Shown here piece by piece: positions 35,909-47,918 of a stretch of 64,000 nt of DNA; within the stretch, counting starts at the first letter, position 1, and each line of letters begins with the position of its first letter. Position numbers and translations under genes: made by a program. The notes below the pieces were generated by a model. That model ran no database searches and was not told where the DNA came from. It worked only from the letters and a program-made list of their open reading frames with translations. Origin of the DNA: Talpa occidentalis. Its lineage: Eukaryota > Chordata > Mammalia > Eulipotyphla > Talpidae. The stretch lies in the NCBI RefSeq assembly GCF_014898055.3, contig NW_023605083.1, positions 95,691,483-95,755,482 on the forward strand, written 5' to 3'.

Positions 35909-36620
35909 ACCCCAACCCAGTGGAACACTGAACAAATGGCTCTCCATTCCCTTACCTCTCTCCAGCCAGCATTCAGAAAGGACCCCACTGATGTGTTATT
36001 ACATCATCTTTCTCACTTTAAACTAGCATTAGAAAAAGTTTCATAATATGATAGGTGTGAACCTAGAAGTCAAACAAAACTGGAGTGCTCTATTTATAAG
36101 AAATGGGCAGATGTGCACATACAAGTGCCCTTGACTTTGCACTACTGCAGTAGCCCTTTACCATTTATTTAGGAGTCATCCCTCTCAGTGGCAATATACC
36201 AAATAATTTCACTGTGCTTTTATAATTTTAAATTTTAAATTAGAACTTCCCATGGGTTGGAGCTCAAAGAAAGTCAAACACTCTGAACTTCAGATCTCCA
36301 ACATGAAATGAAAGATTTGGACAAAAGTTTCATGGAATCTCTGTTTTATTCGAAACTTCCTGTTGCCCATCACTTGCCCATTCTTAAGCCTAGCAATTCT
36401 TAGTATCTGTTTATTACTTGGGACCAAAATACCAAAAATGTGGGTATTTCCCTCTCCATTGGGGATTCTGAAAAGATGCCCTATTTCATCTACATCAGTC
36501 TCAGGTACTTAAGAAAATATAAGATCCTAGCATTTCTTTTAGGAAAGGGAACAGACAGTATACAAATAATACATGGTATTTATATTGTTCAATATAGAAG
36601 TAATGTCATATAGTAAAAAA
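35909..36620. other. Unassigned sequence
   Basis: Nothing recognised. Confidence 0.35.
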
Positions 36621-36624
36621 GTAA

Positions 36625-37350
36625 AAGTATAAAAGTATAAACCTGTGATGTTCAATATAAATTTTTAATTTCCAGCAGTCAAGTAAAAAGAACATAGTAA
36701 AATTAGTTTTAAAATAATACATTTTATAAATCTAAGTGTATCCAAGATAGTGAATGTGTAATGAATATAAACATTACTTGGGGTATATTACATCATTTTA
36801 TACAAAAGCTTCAAAGTCCATTTTAAAAATCTTCGAGGACCTCCCCAGTGGCACAGCAGGTTGAGCGCCGTGCTGTGAAGCTATCTGCAGCCTCTGCAGC
36901 ACTAGTTCAATTCCTGGCCAGCCAAGGAGAATCCCACATGATGCGGCAGACCTCTCCGTTCTCGCCCACTGCTCCCCTCAGTAGTGTATTCATTCCTTCT
37001 GCCTGTTCTGCTCCCTGCTCTGTCTCTGGTGAATTCTCTCACCCTCCCTTGCCTCTGGCCTGTACCCCAGTGTTTGTATAAATAAATAAATCTTTAAAAA
37101 AAAATAAAAATCTTCAAAATTCAAGGGTATTTTACACTTGAAGCATGTTTAAGTTTGACTGCTAAATTTCCAGTGGTAAAACAAAACATAGTCTCACCAA
37201 ACAATAAAGTTGTTTAGTGGAAAAATCTTGTACAAATCCTTAAGTTTTTTAAAGTTAGAGTAAAAGGCAATGAAAAAGTCACTTGTACCACAAATAGCAT
37301 TGCTCAATAGGCACACATGCTTGGTGGCTAACATACTGGCCAGCAGGAGT
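36625..37350. mobile_element. hAT-Charlie-like element interrupted by SINE copy 16
   Basis: 'tttatacaaaagcttcaaag', 'tattttacacttgaagcatg' and 'gcattgctcaataggcacac' with 'ggtggctaacatactggcca' resemble parts of a common Charlie-type element. Family and ends are uncertain. Confidence 0.4.
36835..37104 (+). mobile_element. tRNA-derived SINE, copy 16
   Basis: Older body type. Starts gaggacctccccagtggcac, ends aaataaataaatctttaaaa. Target duplication of 11 bp, taaaaatcttc, at 36824-36834 and 37105-37115. Confidence 0.92.
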
Positions 37351-37379
37351 TACAGGGCTGGGGGAGGTTGTTTTAGATT

Positions 37380-37397
37380 TAAAAAAAAAAAAAAAAA
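37380..37397. repeat. Poly-A run
   Basis: A-run without an obvious retroposon to its left. Confidence 0.7.
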
Positions 37398-37399
37398 GT

Positions 37400-38384
37400 C
37401 AGGAAGATCTTATCGTGTGTGAAGATGACACTTGAGCAGAGACATGATTGGAATGAGAGAGGGAATCTGCCAAGATGTGAGGGAACAGAATCCCACTGAA
37501 AGAGAAATAAAGAACTGCAAAGGTCCTGGAAATGTGATTGTAAACAGCCAAACACATGTATATATAACCTTGGGAGTCTCTACTTGTTCTAAGAAGGCCA
37601 CCAAAGCACAGTCTCTTTTTGGTATCTAGGGCACAAAGTTCCTGAAGTATGCATTGCTTCCCCTTTCTGTTCATTAAGGACAAAGAATGAGATTTCTCCC
37701 TATTCCAAGAGATAAAGAAAAGTTCAAGGCTATGAGTCTGCTCTCAGGACTAAGCCAGTTTTCTCCCTCAGGCCTTGTGGTGTGCACCTCTGAAAAGAAA
37801 CTAAAAGAAAATTTTCTGCATCACGCCTCGCAGTAAGGCACTGCTTGCTCTCACCCCACCCGCTGCCCTTGAGAAGGGTTCACCCATGGCCCATCTGCAT
37901 TTAGTTAATCTCAGTGTTATTTTCTCTCCACAGGTTTCTGGACAGCTGACACCTTTGACAGCGATATCAGAAGTAGGTTCCCAAACAGCACTGACCAGAA
38001 TCCACTCAGAGAATCCAAGTAAATGGATGAAAGCACTCCTTATCTTTACGTTTTCTTAGGCAAGTTAAACAGAGGTGTGCAAACTGTGGAATAATCTCAA
38101 CCAGGGACAAAAAGTCTAGAGAAACTGAATGACCAAGAGCTAAGGGGGCCCTGAGCTACAGGGCAGGCAACACAAAGAGGGTAGGCAAGACATCAGGGAA
38201 CAAATTCTTTCAATACTGCCGCTTCGATATCCCTGAGCAAAAAGCAAAATGCCTAAGTTAATGTATGCACAGTGTTGCTGAGGGAATGAAAGATCAAAGG
38301 ATTTAACAAAAGTAGATATTGTTAGAGTGATTGGTTGAATGTTTTTTCCCTTTTATCAAAATTACCTTTAATAAATAGTAATAA
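37400..38384. other. Low-repeat sequence with a possible exon
   Basis: Little repeat content beyond a probable ancient repeat at 37,420-37,530. At 37,934 the sequence follows gttattttctctccacag, a strong-looking splice acceptor, and stays open for 28 codons to TAA at 38,020-38,022 (starts FWTADTFDSDIRSRF). An alternative reading ends the exon before gtaaatgg at 38,019. I do not recognise the peptide; coding status is unproven. Confidence 0.2.
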
Positions 38385-39570
38385 TTAAAATATAAAACCA
38401 CAAAAAGATATTCAACATCACTAATCATCAGAGAAATGCAACTCAGAACCACAATGAGCTCTCATACTTGTTAGAATGACTATGATCAAATACGCAAACA
38501 ATAGCAAGTAATGGTAAGAATGTGGAGAAAAGGGAATTCTGTGCACTGATGGTGGGAGTATCCACTGGTGCAGCCACAATGGAAAATGGTATGGAAAATT
38601 TAAAAGTAGAACTACTGTGTGATCTAGCAATTCTACTTCTGGGCGTCTACCCAGAGAAGAGGAAATCACTATCTCAAAGAGATTTCTGCACTGCCATGTT
38701 CATTGCAGCATTATTTAGAACAGCCAAAACAAAGAAACAACCTGAGTGCCCATCAGTGGATGGAAAGTCAAAGAAAATGTGATATATGTGAACAATGAAA
38801 TATTATTTAGTCATAAACAAAAAGAAAATTCTGCCATTTGTGACAGCATGAATAGACCTTGAGGGCATTATTCTAAGTCAAATGAGTCAGATTGACAAAT
38901 ATTAGATAACCTCACTTCTATGTAGGTTCATAAAAATGAACTCATAGAAACAGAGAGGAAAGTGGTAGTTGCCAGGAATTGGGAGATGGGGGAAATGTGA
39001 TGCTGGACAAAGAGTACAAACTTCCAGTTAAAGAAGGAGTAAGGGCCTCCCCGGTGGCGCAGCAGTTGAGCGCTGGGTTGCGAAGCTGCCCGCAGCCTCT
39101 GCAGCGCTGGTTCAATCACCGGCTGCTGGGCGGGGGTCCCACATGGTGCAGGTCCCACATGGTGCGCAGACCTCTCCTGCCACCCGCTGCTCCCCTCAGT
39201 GTACTTCGGTCTCCTTCTGCCTACTCTGCTCCCCGCTCTGGCTCTGGTGAATTCTCTCACCCTCCCGTGCTTCTGACTGTACCCAGTGCTTGTATAAATA
39301 AATAAATAAATCTTTAAAGAAGGAATAAGTTCAGGCCATCTATTGTACAGAGTATTAATGACAGTTAGCAATCCTGTATCATATACTTGGCAGTTGCTGA
39401 AAATAGGTCTTAACTGTTCTCACCACAAAAATTAGATGGTAATTATGTGACATGATGGAAGTGTTAGCTGTAGAGGTGATCATTTTGTATACATTAGTAT
39501 ATCAAATTGACTTAAACTTAGGTAATGCTAAATGTCAATTATATCTCAATAATATTGGGGGAAAGTTGGA
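38385..39570 (+). mobile_element. Old L1, ORF2 C-terminal part and 3' UTR
   Basis: ORF2 sequence from aaaaagatattcaacatcac through ccactggtgcagccacaatg and cattgcagcattatttagaa; the 3' UTR includes ggaaagtggtagttgccagg and ends tatctcaataatattggggg. Frame broken. Interrupted by SINE copy 17. Confidence 0.85.
39044..39313 (+). mobile_element. tRNA-derived SINE, copy 17
   Basis: Younger body type inserted in the L1 3' UTR. Target duplication of 16 bp with one difference, ttaaagaaggagtaag (39028-39043) and ttaaagaaggaataag (39314-39329). Contains an internal 15-bp duplication, ggtcccacatggtgc, at about 39136-39165. Confidence 0.94.
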
Positions 39571-42425
39571 AAATAAGAAACCTTGCAATTTTTTTGTTTA
39601 AGGTGAATCCTGTCCAGTCTTTCAACCCTGGCAGCCCAGATGAGGATAGATCCGGAAATGGTGTACCCAGACCCGACTCCACCCTGCCCTGAAATACAGC
39701 CCCAAGAGGGCAACAGTGCACCTGCCTGTTCACCAAATAGCCCCCAAACCTCTGAGGTGAGCTGAGTTGAAGTTCTGAATAAATGAAGGGCAAGGAGATA
39801 TGTTACAAATTGCATTTCTGAAGATACTTTAAAAAAATACCCTTGCTATAAGACTAAGAAAGTACTAACTGTCCATATCAAATGATATGATTTTCTTTTA
39901 TTTGGAGAGGTTTGGGGGGTGCCTGGGATAGAGGTACTGTGTCCCACTACCCCACAGCACTGTCATCAAGCCTCAGCTCCATGCCGGCACTACGTGGATT
40001 TACAAACATCCAACCTGCAGGTGCTCATCTGGAAAGCTGGGTTTCCATCTAGCTCAGTCCTCTGTGTCTTCAGTCTCCTATTGACCTACAGCAAAAGAGC
40101 TGACGTCATGGCAAACCCCACAGACCTACCAGAGTGATTCATTTAATAATATTTGTAATCCCTGAAAGATGAGGTTGCCCCATAAAAGACTTAGAAAATA
40201 ACCATGACTTTAGTAATGTGCTAGCCTGCATACCTAGGAGTCTATGCTGTCCAAACAATTTTATAATCGCCTCCTCTCTTACTTTCTTCCACTGGCATCC
40301 TATTCCTCCACCCTTCCTGGGCCCCCACACCCCAGGCTCCTAAAGTCAGACTTACACTGGAATAGTTTTCAAACTCCAGTCTTTTCTGATTGGGCCTATT
40401 TGAATGGAGCCGTCACCAGTGTCTTCACAAATGGTATTTCCATTAACATTTCTATTTCTGTCCATTGGGGCACCTAAAGATTTCCCACCAAGATTTACAT
40501 CACTATTTTAAGAAAGTGCTTTTAAAAAGTCAATGCATTGGCTAAGTTTAAACCCAACTTTCTCAAGGGATGCTTAAGAGAAATACACAAAGTTTTTTAA
40601 AAAAGAACCTTTGTAAGTTCAAAATAACATTCCAAAAGGAGTCACTAGAAAAACATTCAGGGTAAGAGAAAAAAGAAATTTTTTTTGCATTTGTGGCAGA
40701 CCTGGCTTCATCCTGATGTTTCTATGTTTGTTTTTTGACACAGAAAAATCAAATAGCCCTGAGAGTCAAATAATAAATGAGAAAAAAAGTGGGTTGTGTT
40801 TCTCATATCTAGAATACTTATGACAGAGGGTAGAGCCCAGTTGTTCAATCCATTATACAACAGGTCAGGTAGAAACAGAAGATTTTGACAAATGGTGGAT
40901 CAAAGGCAGAGCTTTGGAAATTCTCTTAGATCTTACAGGAGCAGCATCAGAGCTATTCTTGAGCTATGCTAACTAGAACTTTCCACCAGACTGATGACCC
41001 ACAGTCCTCTGATGCCATAGCCTAATGAAATGCCTGCTATACTTGGATAGCTGCCAGTCAGAAAGATAAGCCATGGATGATCGCTTCAACAAAAACTTGG
41101 AGCTGAAGTGATTATATGCCCCAAAGCATGAACTGCTGCTGGAAGGACAAGCTGAATGGTGCACTAGTTAAAACTTGAGTTGCTGATAAAACTTTAAAAA
41201 CCCATAGTATAGTAGCCTAATCATGAAGTGTCCTGGTAGAGGCCTAGTTGGGGCTGGTATGGTGGGAACACAAAGTCAGCAAGGACCCAGAACTCATCCA
41301 TTTTCTTGAACATTTGGCTTCCATTCTCCATGGTCCTAGATCCCTACTGGGCTCCTGTTCCTTGTGAGTGCTTTTCAAGTAAGAGGACAGAGGAAAGGGG
41401 GAAATGTGGCACCCTGTCTTTTACAAGATTTTCCAAGAGCCCCACACAACATTTCCATTATATCTCATTGACCAGGGTTTCGTCACAAAGGAGACCGAGA
41501 GTTGCTAGTGTAGAAAATAGAGACTGCAGTGAGCCTTTTCTTATTTTCCAGAGGCAGCAATCTCCCCAAACTCAGCATTTTAGACTGCAAATGTCGATAA
41601 CTGTTGACTCACCACTGGATGTGAAAAAATAAGCTGAAGTTTGAAAAGAATGTCATTTTCCATGAAGTATAATAAATGGTAAGTGTTGAATCCTTCAAAT
41701 GATAGAGTATCTCCTGTGCTTTCTCCAGAAAGGAATAAGAAAGTTCATGTAATAGTTTAATGATGATATGGTGTTCTAAATCCACTCTTTAAGGAAACTA
41801 ATTCTAGAGGATCTACCTCTAATGCTTTCAGTGTTCATGCACAGAGATGCCAAGATCGCCATAATTCTATTCATAGTTGCTTATGGGGCACTAGTCTGGT
41901 TGGAAGAGTGGAGGTAAGGGGCAAGTGGAGGTGCTAAAGCTCATCTTGAAGGCACATTTGCATAGCAAACATGATGTCTATGAAAGGTTCAAAATCTGAC
42001 AATTTCAAATTTAGATCCCCACTTGCAGGATGAGGCAGCTCTGCCAGGCAGGCAGTCTACATTAGAAGTCTTCTCAACGTGCTTGTGCAATCAGTGTCTA
42101 CAGAGCAGGTGCCAGCACAGAAACTGTTCTCAAACTCCGTTCTTTAGGGGGAGTTGCACTCCTGGATGCCTGAGATCTTGACTGAAATCGTTAAATGAAA
42201 TCGTTAAATACTTTGGGCTTTAAGTATTTCTTTCCATTTTAATACAGGATACTTAAAGGAAAACCCTTTTGCACAAAAATATATAATGATGACTATGAAG
42301 CGCATACTTGAGAATAACCATATCTGTTATTTATACACAATGGAAAGAAATACATGCTGATCACAAAACCCTTGACTGCAACTATTATAGCAAACCGCAG
42401 TGACATGGTACTTGTGGGCTGGTTA
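39571..42425. other. Mostly unassigned, low in young repeats
   Basis: About 2.9 kb without SINE or young L1. 41,230-41,480 may be an ancient repeat. 39,602-39,756 is open in more than one frame next to plausible splice-site words (see findings). A small direct repeat, tgaaatcgttaaa twice, lies at 42,181-42,209. Confidence 0.35.
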
Positions 42426-42429
42426 ATGT

Positions 42430-42860
42430 TTTCTTTTTTCTGTTCTGTTGACATATAGTTGACTAAATGATATGATGCTTAAAGTATACATGATGATTTG
42501 ATATGCATATACATTATGAAGAGAGTTTCCGTGGAATTAATTACCAAATCCATCACCTCACATACTTACTTTTTTATTTTAATTTTTTTGGTGAGAGTAT
42601 TTATGACCTACTCTTTTAGTAAATTTCAGTTATACATCAGTAGTTATCAGCTAACAGTCGCTGCATTATACACTAGACCCTTCGACCTTATTTATCTTAC
42701 AACCAAAAGATCGAATGTTTTCAGTAACTTCTCTCTATTTCCCCTTCTCTCCCTTCCCTAGCCCCTGACAGCCACTTTCCATTCTCTGCATCTGAGTTCA
42801 AATTATGGGTGATTTTTGGTTTTAGATTCTACATATGTCACACATGTCACACTCTGTTTA
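42430..42860 (-). mobile_element. Old L1 3' UTR fragment
   Basis: 'gttgacatatagttgactaa', 'ttaccaaatccatcacctca', 'gagagtatttatgacctact' and 'cagccactttccattctctg' are the complement of a common old L1 3' UTR. Confidence 0.7.
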
Positions 42861-43284
42861 GTAGGCAGGTTATTACTGTAATTAAGAGGGACGTGCCTCC
42901 CTTTTGCTCTTTTCTGCCTCTTCCTCACCCTGATGCCCAGAGACTCACCATCTGATGTGCAGACATAGGCTCATGATCCTCCTGAAATTGTGTGTCATGA
43001 AGTTGTATGTATTTGTCTATTTGCATTGGAAACAGTGTACTCATCATATCCCCGTAAAGGTTTATGATCCCTCAAACTGCTGTCCTGACATTTTTCTACT
43101 TCAGCAATGCAGGCTCCTCTTCCTCCAAGATTGTCTTGTGCCTCCACATCTGCAGGTGACAAGGAGAGGAAACAGAGAGCCACTTTTCTGCCTGCTAGAC
43201 TCCTGCTTAGCCTTAATATTCCAGCACAGAATCAGTCTTTTCTGTAAGACTTTCTGCCTCCTCTGAGTAGATTAGGCTTTCTTT

Positions 43285-43455
43285 GCCCAGTTACTCAGCC
43301 TCCACTGTATTTTACCATATTGTGCTGTAATTGTTTGCACACTTTTCCCTCTACTTTGTCCATAAATTTTCTGAGGTCAGGTTGACTTTTCACTTATTTA
43401 TCACCTGATACCACAACTAGCACATTCCAGTGAGTTCTAAGTAGATAAACAAATG
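43285..43455 (+). mobile_element. LINE-2 3' end
   Basis: 'attgtttgcacacttttccc' through 'attttctgaggtcaggttga' and 'cacaactagcacattccagt' matches LINE-2 order; its terminal GAATGA-type tail appears to have seeded the adjoining GATG microsatellite. Confidence 0.6.
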
Positions 43456-43517
43456 GGTGGATAGGTGGATGGTTAGATGGATGGACGGGTGGGTGGGCAG
43501 ATGGATGGATGGATGGA
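43452..43517 (+). repeat. GGAT/GGTG tetranucleotide microsatellite
   Basis: Imperfect run of ggat, ggtg and gatg units. Confidence 0.9.
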
Positions 43518-43519
43518 GC

Positions 43520-44580
43520 CTGTCCTTTCATTGCCAATTTCATATTATCTACAAGTCCACTTATGTTTCCTATCAAATTAGTCATACCCTTACCTCAAGG
43601 TTAATATTAATTGTAATCTCTGAAATTATTGAAAGTTTGGAGTTCAAAAAAAAAAAAGTCCTGTTTAATTGAACTTCGATCCATACATTTCTGTTTTCTC
43701 TGGACAAATTCTAGAGCAAGTATATTCTAGAAATCAGCGTCATTCAGCTCCTGAGCAACAAGTAATGTCTTCTCTTTGATGGGGCTGTTTCATGCTTTTG
43801 CCTTTTTGTAAAAAGAAAACAACTTCCAGTTTTAGGATTATCTGAATCCAGAACCACTTTTCAAAAGTTGTTTTTGCTTCAGCTACTCTACATGACTATC
43901 AATTGCCAGTGTCTACTGCAACAGATTTCAGAATTTAAAAACTGTTTGGTTCCTTCCTGAAATTTTACTGTTTTAACTTACTAAATTTTAAATTTGCATA
44001 TCTCTAAGCTTACTTCTGAGAGCTGATGAACTTTCTCTTCCATGTTAATAAGCTAATAAAGAGTAAAGAGTTGGGTGAGGAAAATGTTACTGTCTTGCAA
44101 GCTATGAGTTTGCCCGCTTAAGCACGGCATTTTGGATAAGGCTCATTACTTGTTGAAATGGTGTGTTCCACAGTCAAAAATAACTTTTTAAAAAAAGAAC
44201 ATCTCTGTGCCCTCCTGAAGCATCTCAAAATGAATTCAGAATTTCTCATGAAATGATGAAACCTTTAATGTGGTCTAAGTGGGTCCTTGTGTACTTGGCC
44301 ATGCCACATTAAACCTCATATAGGCAATGTTAGGGTTCAGAAAAATCTAATAGAGGCTTAATGGTGAGGTAATGAGAACAGAGGTCAAGGGTAGGAAACA
44401 GGTTTTCTATTTAGAGCCACGCAGTCATGGGAAAAAATCTCACTTGAGGACTGTGAACTACAAAAAGGCAACAATTGAGAGAGAAGAATATGAGACCTTT
44501 ATCTTACCTTATTTTAATTCAAGCACAAAAAACACCAACTTTCAAACAACAAATCAAAACATTTGTCAGCATCACATGCA
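43520..44580. other. Unassigned sequence
   Basis: No repeat or gene recognised; a short A-run lies at 43648-43658. Confidence 0.35.
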
Positions 44581-44582
44581 AA

Positions 44583-44672
44583 TAAGATAAGGGAGAAAGA
44601 GAAAGGTAAAGGAGGAAATAAAGAAAGGGAAGGAGGTAAACAGAGAGGAGGAAAGGAAAGAGAAAAAAATGG
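44583..44672 (+). repeat. Purine tract (GAAA/GGAG-rich)
   Basis: About 90 bp, almost entirely A and G on the plus strand. The 87-codon frame across it is low complexity. Confidence 0.85.
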
Positions 44673-44719
44673 ATGTCTGAAAAAAGTACCCATACTTATT
44701 CTGTTCCACGCTGTTGTCA

Positions 44720-44890
44720 CACATATTCTTTTAATCAGTATTACAATCCACACACAAGTCCTTATTATTACCCTGTCTGGAGAAGTAAAGCATGGAGGTC
44801 AAGTAACTTGCTTAAAGTCAGCATAGCTAGCTGGTAGAGAAGGTGGAATTTGAACCCAAGTAGCCAGGCTCTAGGGTGACCCATTGTATT
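44720..44890 (+). mobile_element. MIR SINE
   Basis: 'caagtaacttgcttaaagtc' and 'gtggaatttgaacccaagta' are the MIR core words, in order. Confidence 0.75.
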
Positions 44891-45770
44891 CTGTTATAAC
44901 GGACTATAAATAGACTAAAACACCCTGGGACTTCTATCCCTAATATCACTCAGAGTCAAACTGCCCACATTCTTGCAATATACTTTCTCCTCCTCGGCAT
45001 GGCCTTATATCCTCTCCCCAAGGCACCTGACACCCCTAGAAAGGCAATCTCCAATGATCTAACCAAGTTCTTCTTTCCATGACCATGCCTCCTCTCTTGC
45101 CAGTTCATCTCCATGTTTTTGTTCAAAGCTCATGGAGTCCAGGCAGGAGTCATAGCAAAATAAACCTGAACTTTGATCTCAGTCCCCAGGGGCTAAACTG
45201 TAACCTACTCCTAGATAACAGTCAAGTGAAATTCAGTCAGTTATGGGTGGTGGTGAGTGTGGTGGAGTGGAGCGATTGCTAAATGGAGTCAGACACTTGT
45301 GATCTCATTACTGTTGAAACCTAGAAGTTTTGGCTAAGCCAGTAAACCTTGGGGTGTGGGGGAAGAGGAGGATGTTTGAGTCTCCATAGTGGTGATCTTT
45401 GCAGATGGAAATGGCACATGGTAACTTCTTGAATAGTACATGAATGTTTCCATCCCTAAACAGCTTCCTTGGCAAGGTCATACTTTAATGGAAAATTTTA
45501 TTTTGTAGACAATATGCTCTAAATGAATTCCCTTTCCTAGGAGTTCTAACCTACTCCAAAGCTTTGCCCCTAGTCCAGAGGACAAAATCAGAAAAGCCCC
45601 AGATTTGAGGCAAATTGCATTGATGGAACAGTAGTGGATACAGTAGTGTAACACCCAGAGTCTCCAGAGGTTCAGAGAGTTGGGATCTGGTGACTCTCAG
45701 CTAAAATCCCACTCAGAGATGTGCTCTTAGACAAAGAGAATTTTATGTTTCCTTCCCAAAGTAGTGTAAG
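44891..45770. other. Unassigned sequence
   Basis: Nothing recognised with confidence. Confidence 0.35.
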
Positions 45771-45774
45771 TTTT

Positions 45775-46920
45775 TATTTTTTAAGTTATATTTATTGAGG
45801 TAATTTGTTATCTCACAGTGTATGTCTTATGGAAAATGTTTATCCCTTTACAAATGTATGTTATTTTACAACACTCACCACTAAAGCCCCACCACTGTTC
45901 TAATGTACTCCTTCCCTCCTGTTACCCTTTCCCATACCCCTTCCTCACTCTCTTCCCTTTTGGATGCCTCAGATCTATGACTAACTTCAAGGTTTACCTT
46001 TGACCTTTTGTTTGGTTTCTCTATATTCTATGCATAAGTGAAACCACATGGTATTTCTCTTTCTCCTTCTGATTTATTTCACTTAGCATAATCCCTTCCA
46101 GCTCCATCCATGTTGCTGCAAATGGCATGAGTTTAACTTTTTCCATCACTGAATAGTATTCCATTATGTAAATAAAACCACATCTTCTTGATCCATTCAT
46201 CTGTTTGGGGGCCTTTAGGCTGTTCCTATATCTGGGATACTTTAAACTGTGCTACAATAAACATAGGAGTTCAAGTTTCCTTTTGAGTTAGTGTTTTTGT
46301 GCTATTTGGGTAGATACTTAGGAGTGGAATTGCTGGGTTATATGGTAAGTTCATTTTTAGTGTTTTGAGGAACCTCCACACAGCTTTCTATAGGGGCTGG
46401 ACCAGTTTGCATTCCCACTAGCAGTGTAAGAGGGTTCCTTTTTCTGCACACCCTCACCAGCACTTGTTGCTTTTGTTTTTTTTAAATATGGGCCATTTTC
46501 ATATGAGTGAGGTAGTATCTCATTGTAATTTTGATCTGTATTTCTCTTATGATGAATGACCGTGAGCATTCTTTCATATGTCTAAGGCCATCTGCATGTC
46601 TTCTTTGGAGAGGTGCCTATTTAGCTCTTCTGCCCATATTTTGATTGGGTTGTTTGTTTTGTTTTTGTTAAGTTCTGTAAGCTTTGTAGTTCTTTGCTAT
46701 CAGTCCATTGTCTGATGTATGGTGTGCAAATATTTTCTCCCATTCAGTAGGGTGACTTTTCATTTTGGTTACTGTCTTTTGCTCTACAGAACCTTTTTAG
46801 TTTGATGTAGTCCCAGTTTTTCATGTTCTCCTTTGTTTTCCTTGCTGCTTGAGATGATTCCTCAAAGATATTTCTGAAGTTTATGTCATGGAGTGTTTTG
46901 CCTATGTTCTTTATTTTAGG
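45775..46920 (-). mobile_element. L1 fragment, ORF2 C-terminal half and 3' UTR
   Basis: The complement encodes ORF2 from a region well upstream of its C terminus (cagtccattgtctgatgtat, ttttgctctacagaaccttt) to the end, then a 3' UTR from about 46000 leftwards. Frame broken in several places; intermediate age. The target duplication is not clear. Confidence 0.88.
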
Positions 46921-47110
46921 CATGTAGGTTTAGAGCCTCACTTCCACCTTTTAGTGGAGGCTAAAAAGATCTGCCTTTATCACTTGAGGGTAAAACAAGG
47001 GCCAACCCATTTCCAGAGGTCCCTGCAATTTGGGGCTGGGACTAGAGAGAGGAGAGCAAGGCACTTGCCCAACTCAGGGATAGACCAGGGAACCCAAAAT
47101 CTCAGTCATC
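46921..47110. other. Short unassigned spacer
   Basis: Nothing recognised. Confidence 0.3.
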
Positions 47111-47125
47111 AAGATAAAGTTTTTT

Positions 47126-47390
47126 CTTAAAGATTTATTTATTCATGCATCCAAGAACCGGGGTACAGGCCAGATGTGCGGGAGGGTGAGAGGACTCACC
47201 AGAGACAGAGAGGGAAACAGAACAGGCAGACTGACTGAAATATACTGCTGAGGGAAACAGCTGGTGTGACAGGAGAGGTCTGCCATCCCATGTGGGTATC
47301 TCTCCAGCCAGCCAGGATTGAACCACACTGCAGAGGCTGCAGACAGCCCCGTAGCACTGCACTCAACCACCTGCACCACCAAGGAGGCCC
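47126..47390 (-). mobile_element. tRNA-derived SINE, copy 18
   Basis: Older body type. Left flank aagataaagttttt (from 47111), right flank aagatggataaagttttt (from 47391); the duplication is imperfect by a small internal insertion. Immediately followed by an L1 that used the same sequence. Confidence 0.92.
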
Positions 47391-47407
47391 AAGATGGATA
47401 AAGTTTT

Positions 47408-47809
47408 TTTTTTTTCCAGTATTCAAATTTATTTTTTTTGCAACAGCAGCAATATTTTTATTTTTGTTTTTTAATTTTATTTTTATATTCCCCATACAAT
47501 TGCAACCCCCTTATTTTGACCCCTAATCCCTCCTTTCCCTGCCCCTCCCCCCACCATAGTGTGTCTCTGGTTCATAGTTGTTTGTTGATTTTGATTTTTT
47601 CTTTCTTATAATTATTCTTTTCCTGGTCCCTTATTAGGTTTACTAGATTCCTTCTATAAGTGAGATCACCCAGTATTTTTCTTTTTCCTTCTGGCTTATT
47701 TCGCTGAGCATGATCCCTTCCAGCGCCATCCATGTTGCTGCAAATTGCATGTGTTTATCTTTTTTGATTGCTGAGTAATATTCCATTGTGTATATGTACC
47801 ACATCTTCC
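47408..47809 (-). mobile_element. Young 5'-truncated L1 with candidate 3' transduction
   Basis: Target duplication of 17 bp with one difference, aagatggataaagtttt (47391-47407) and aaggtggataaagtttt (47810-47826). On its own strand: last ~60 residues of ORF2 (47643-47809, ATWMALEGIMLSEISQKEKE), 3' UTR ending at ttgcaattgtatggggaata (complement near 47489-47508), an A-rich stretch, then about 40 bp of foreign sequence and the final A-run. Confidence 0.92.
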
Positions 47810-47918
47810 AAGGTGGATAAAGTTTTAACACAATATTTTAAAAGTAATTTTAAAAAGAAATTCTTGATAAAGTATCAAAGTTTTAAAGACAGACAGCCCT
47901 CAACAAGGCCAGAATTAG

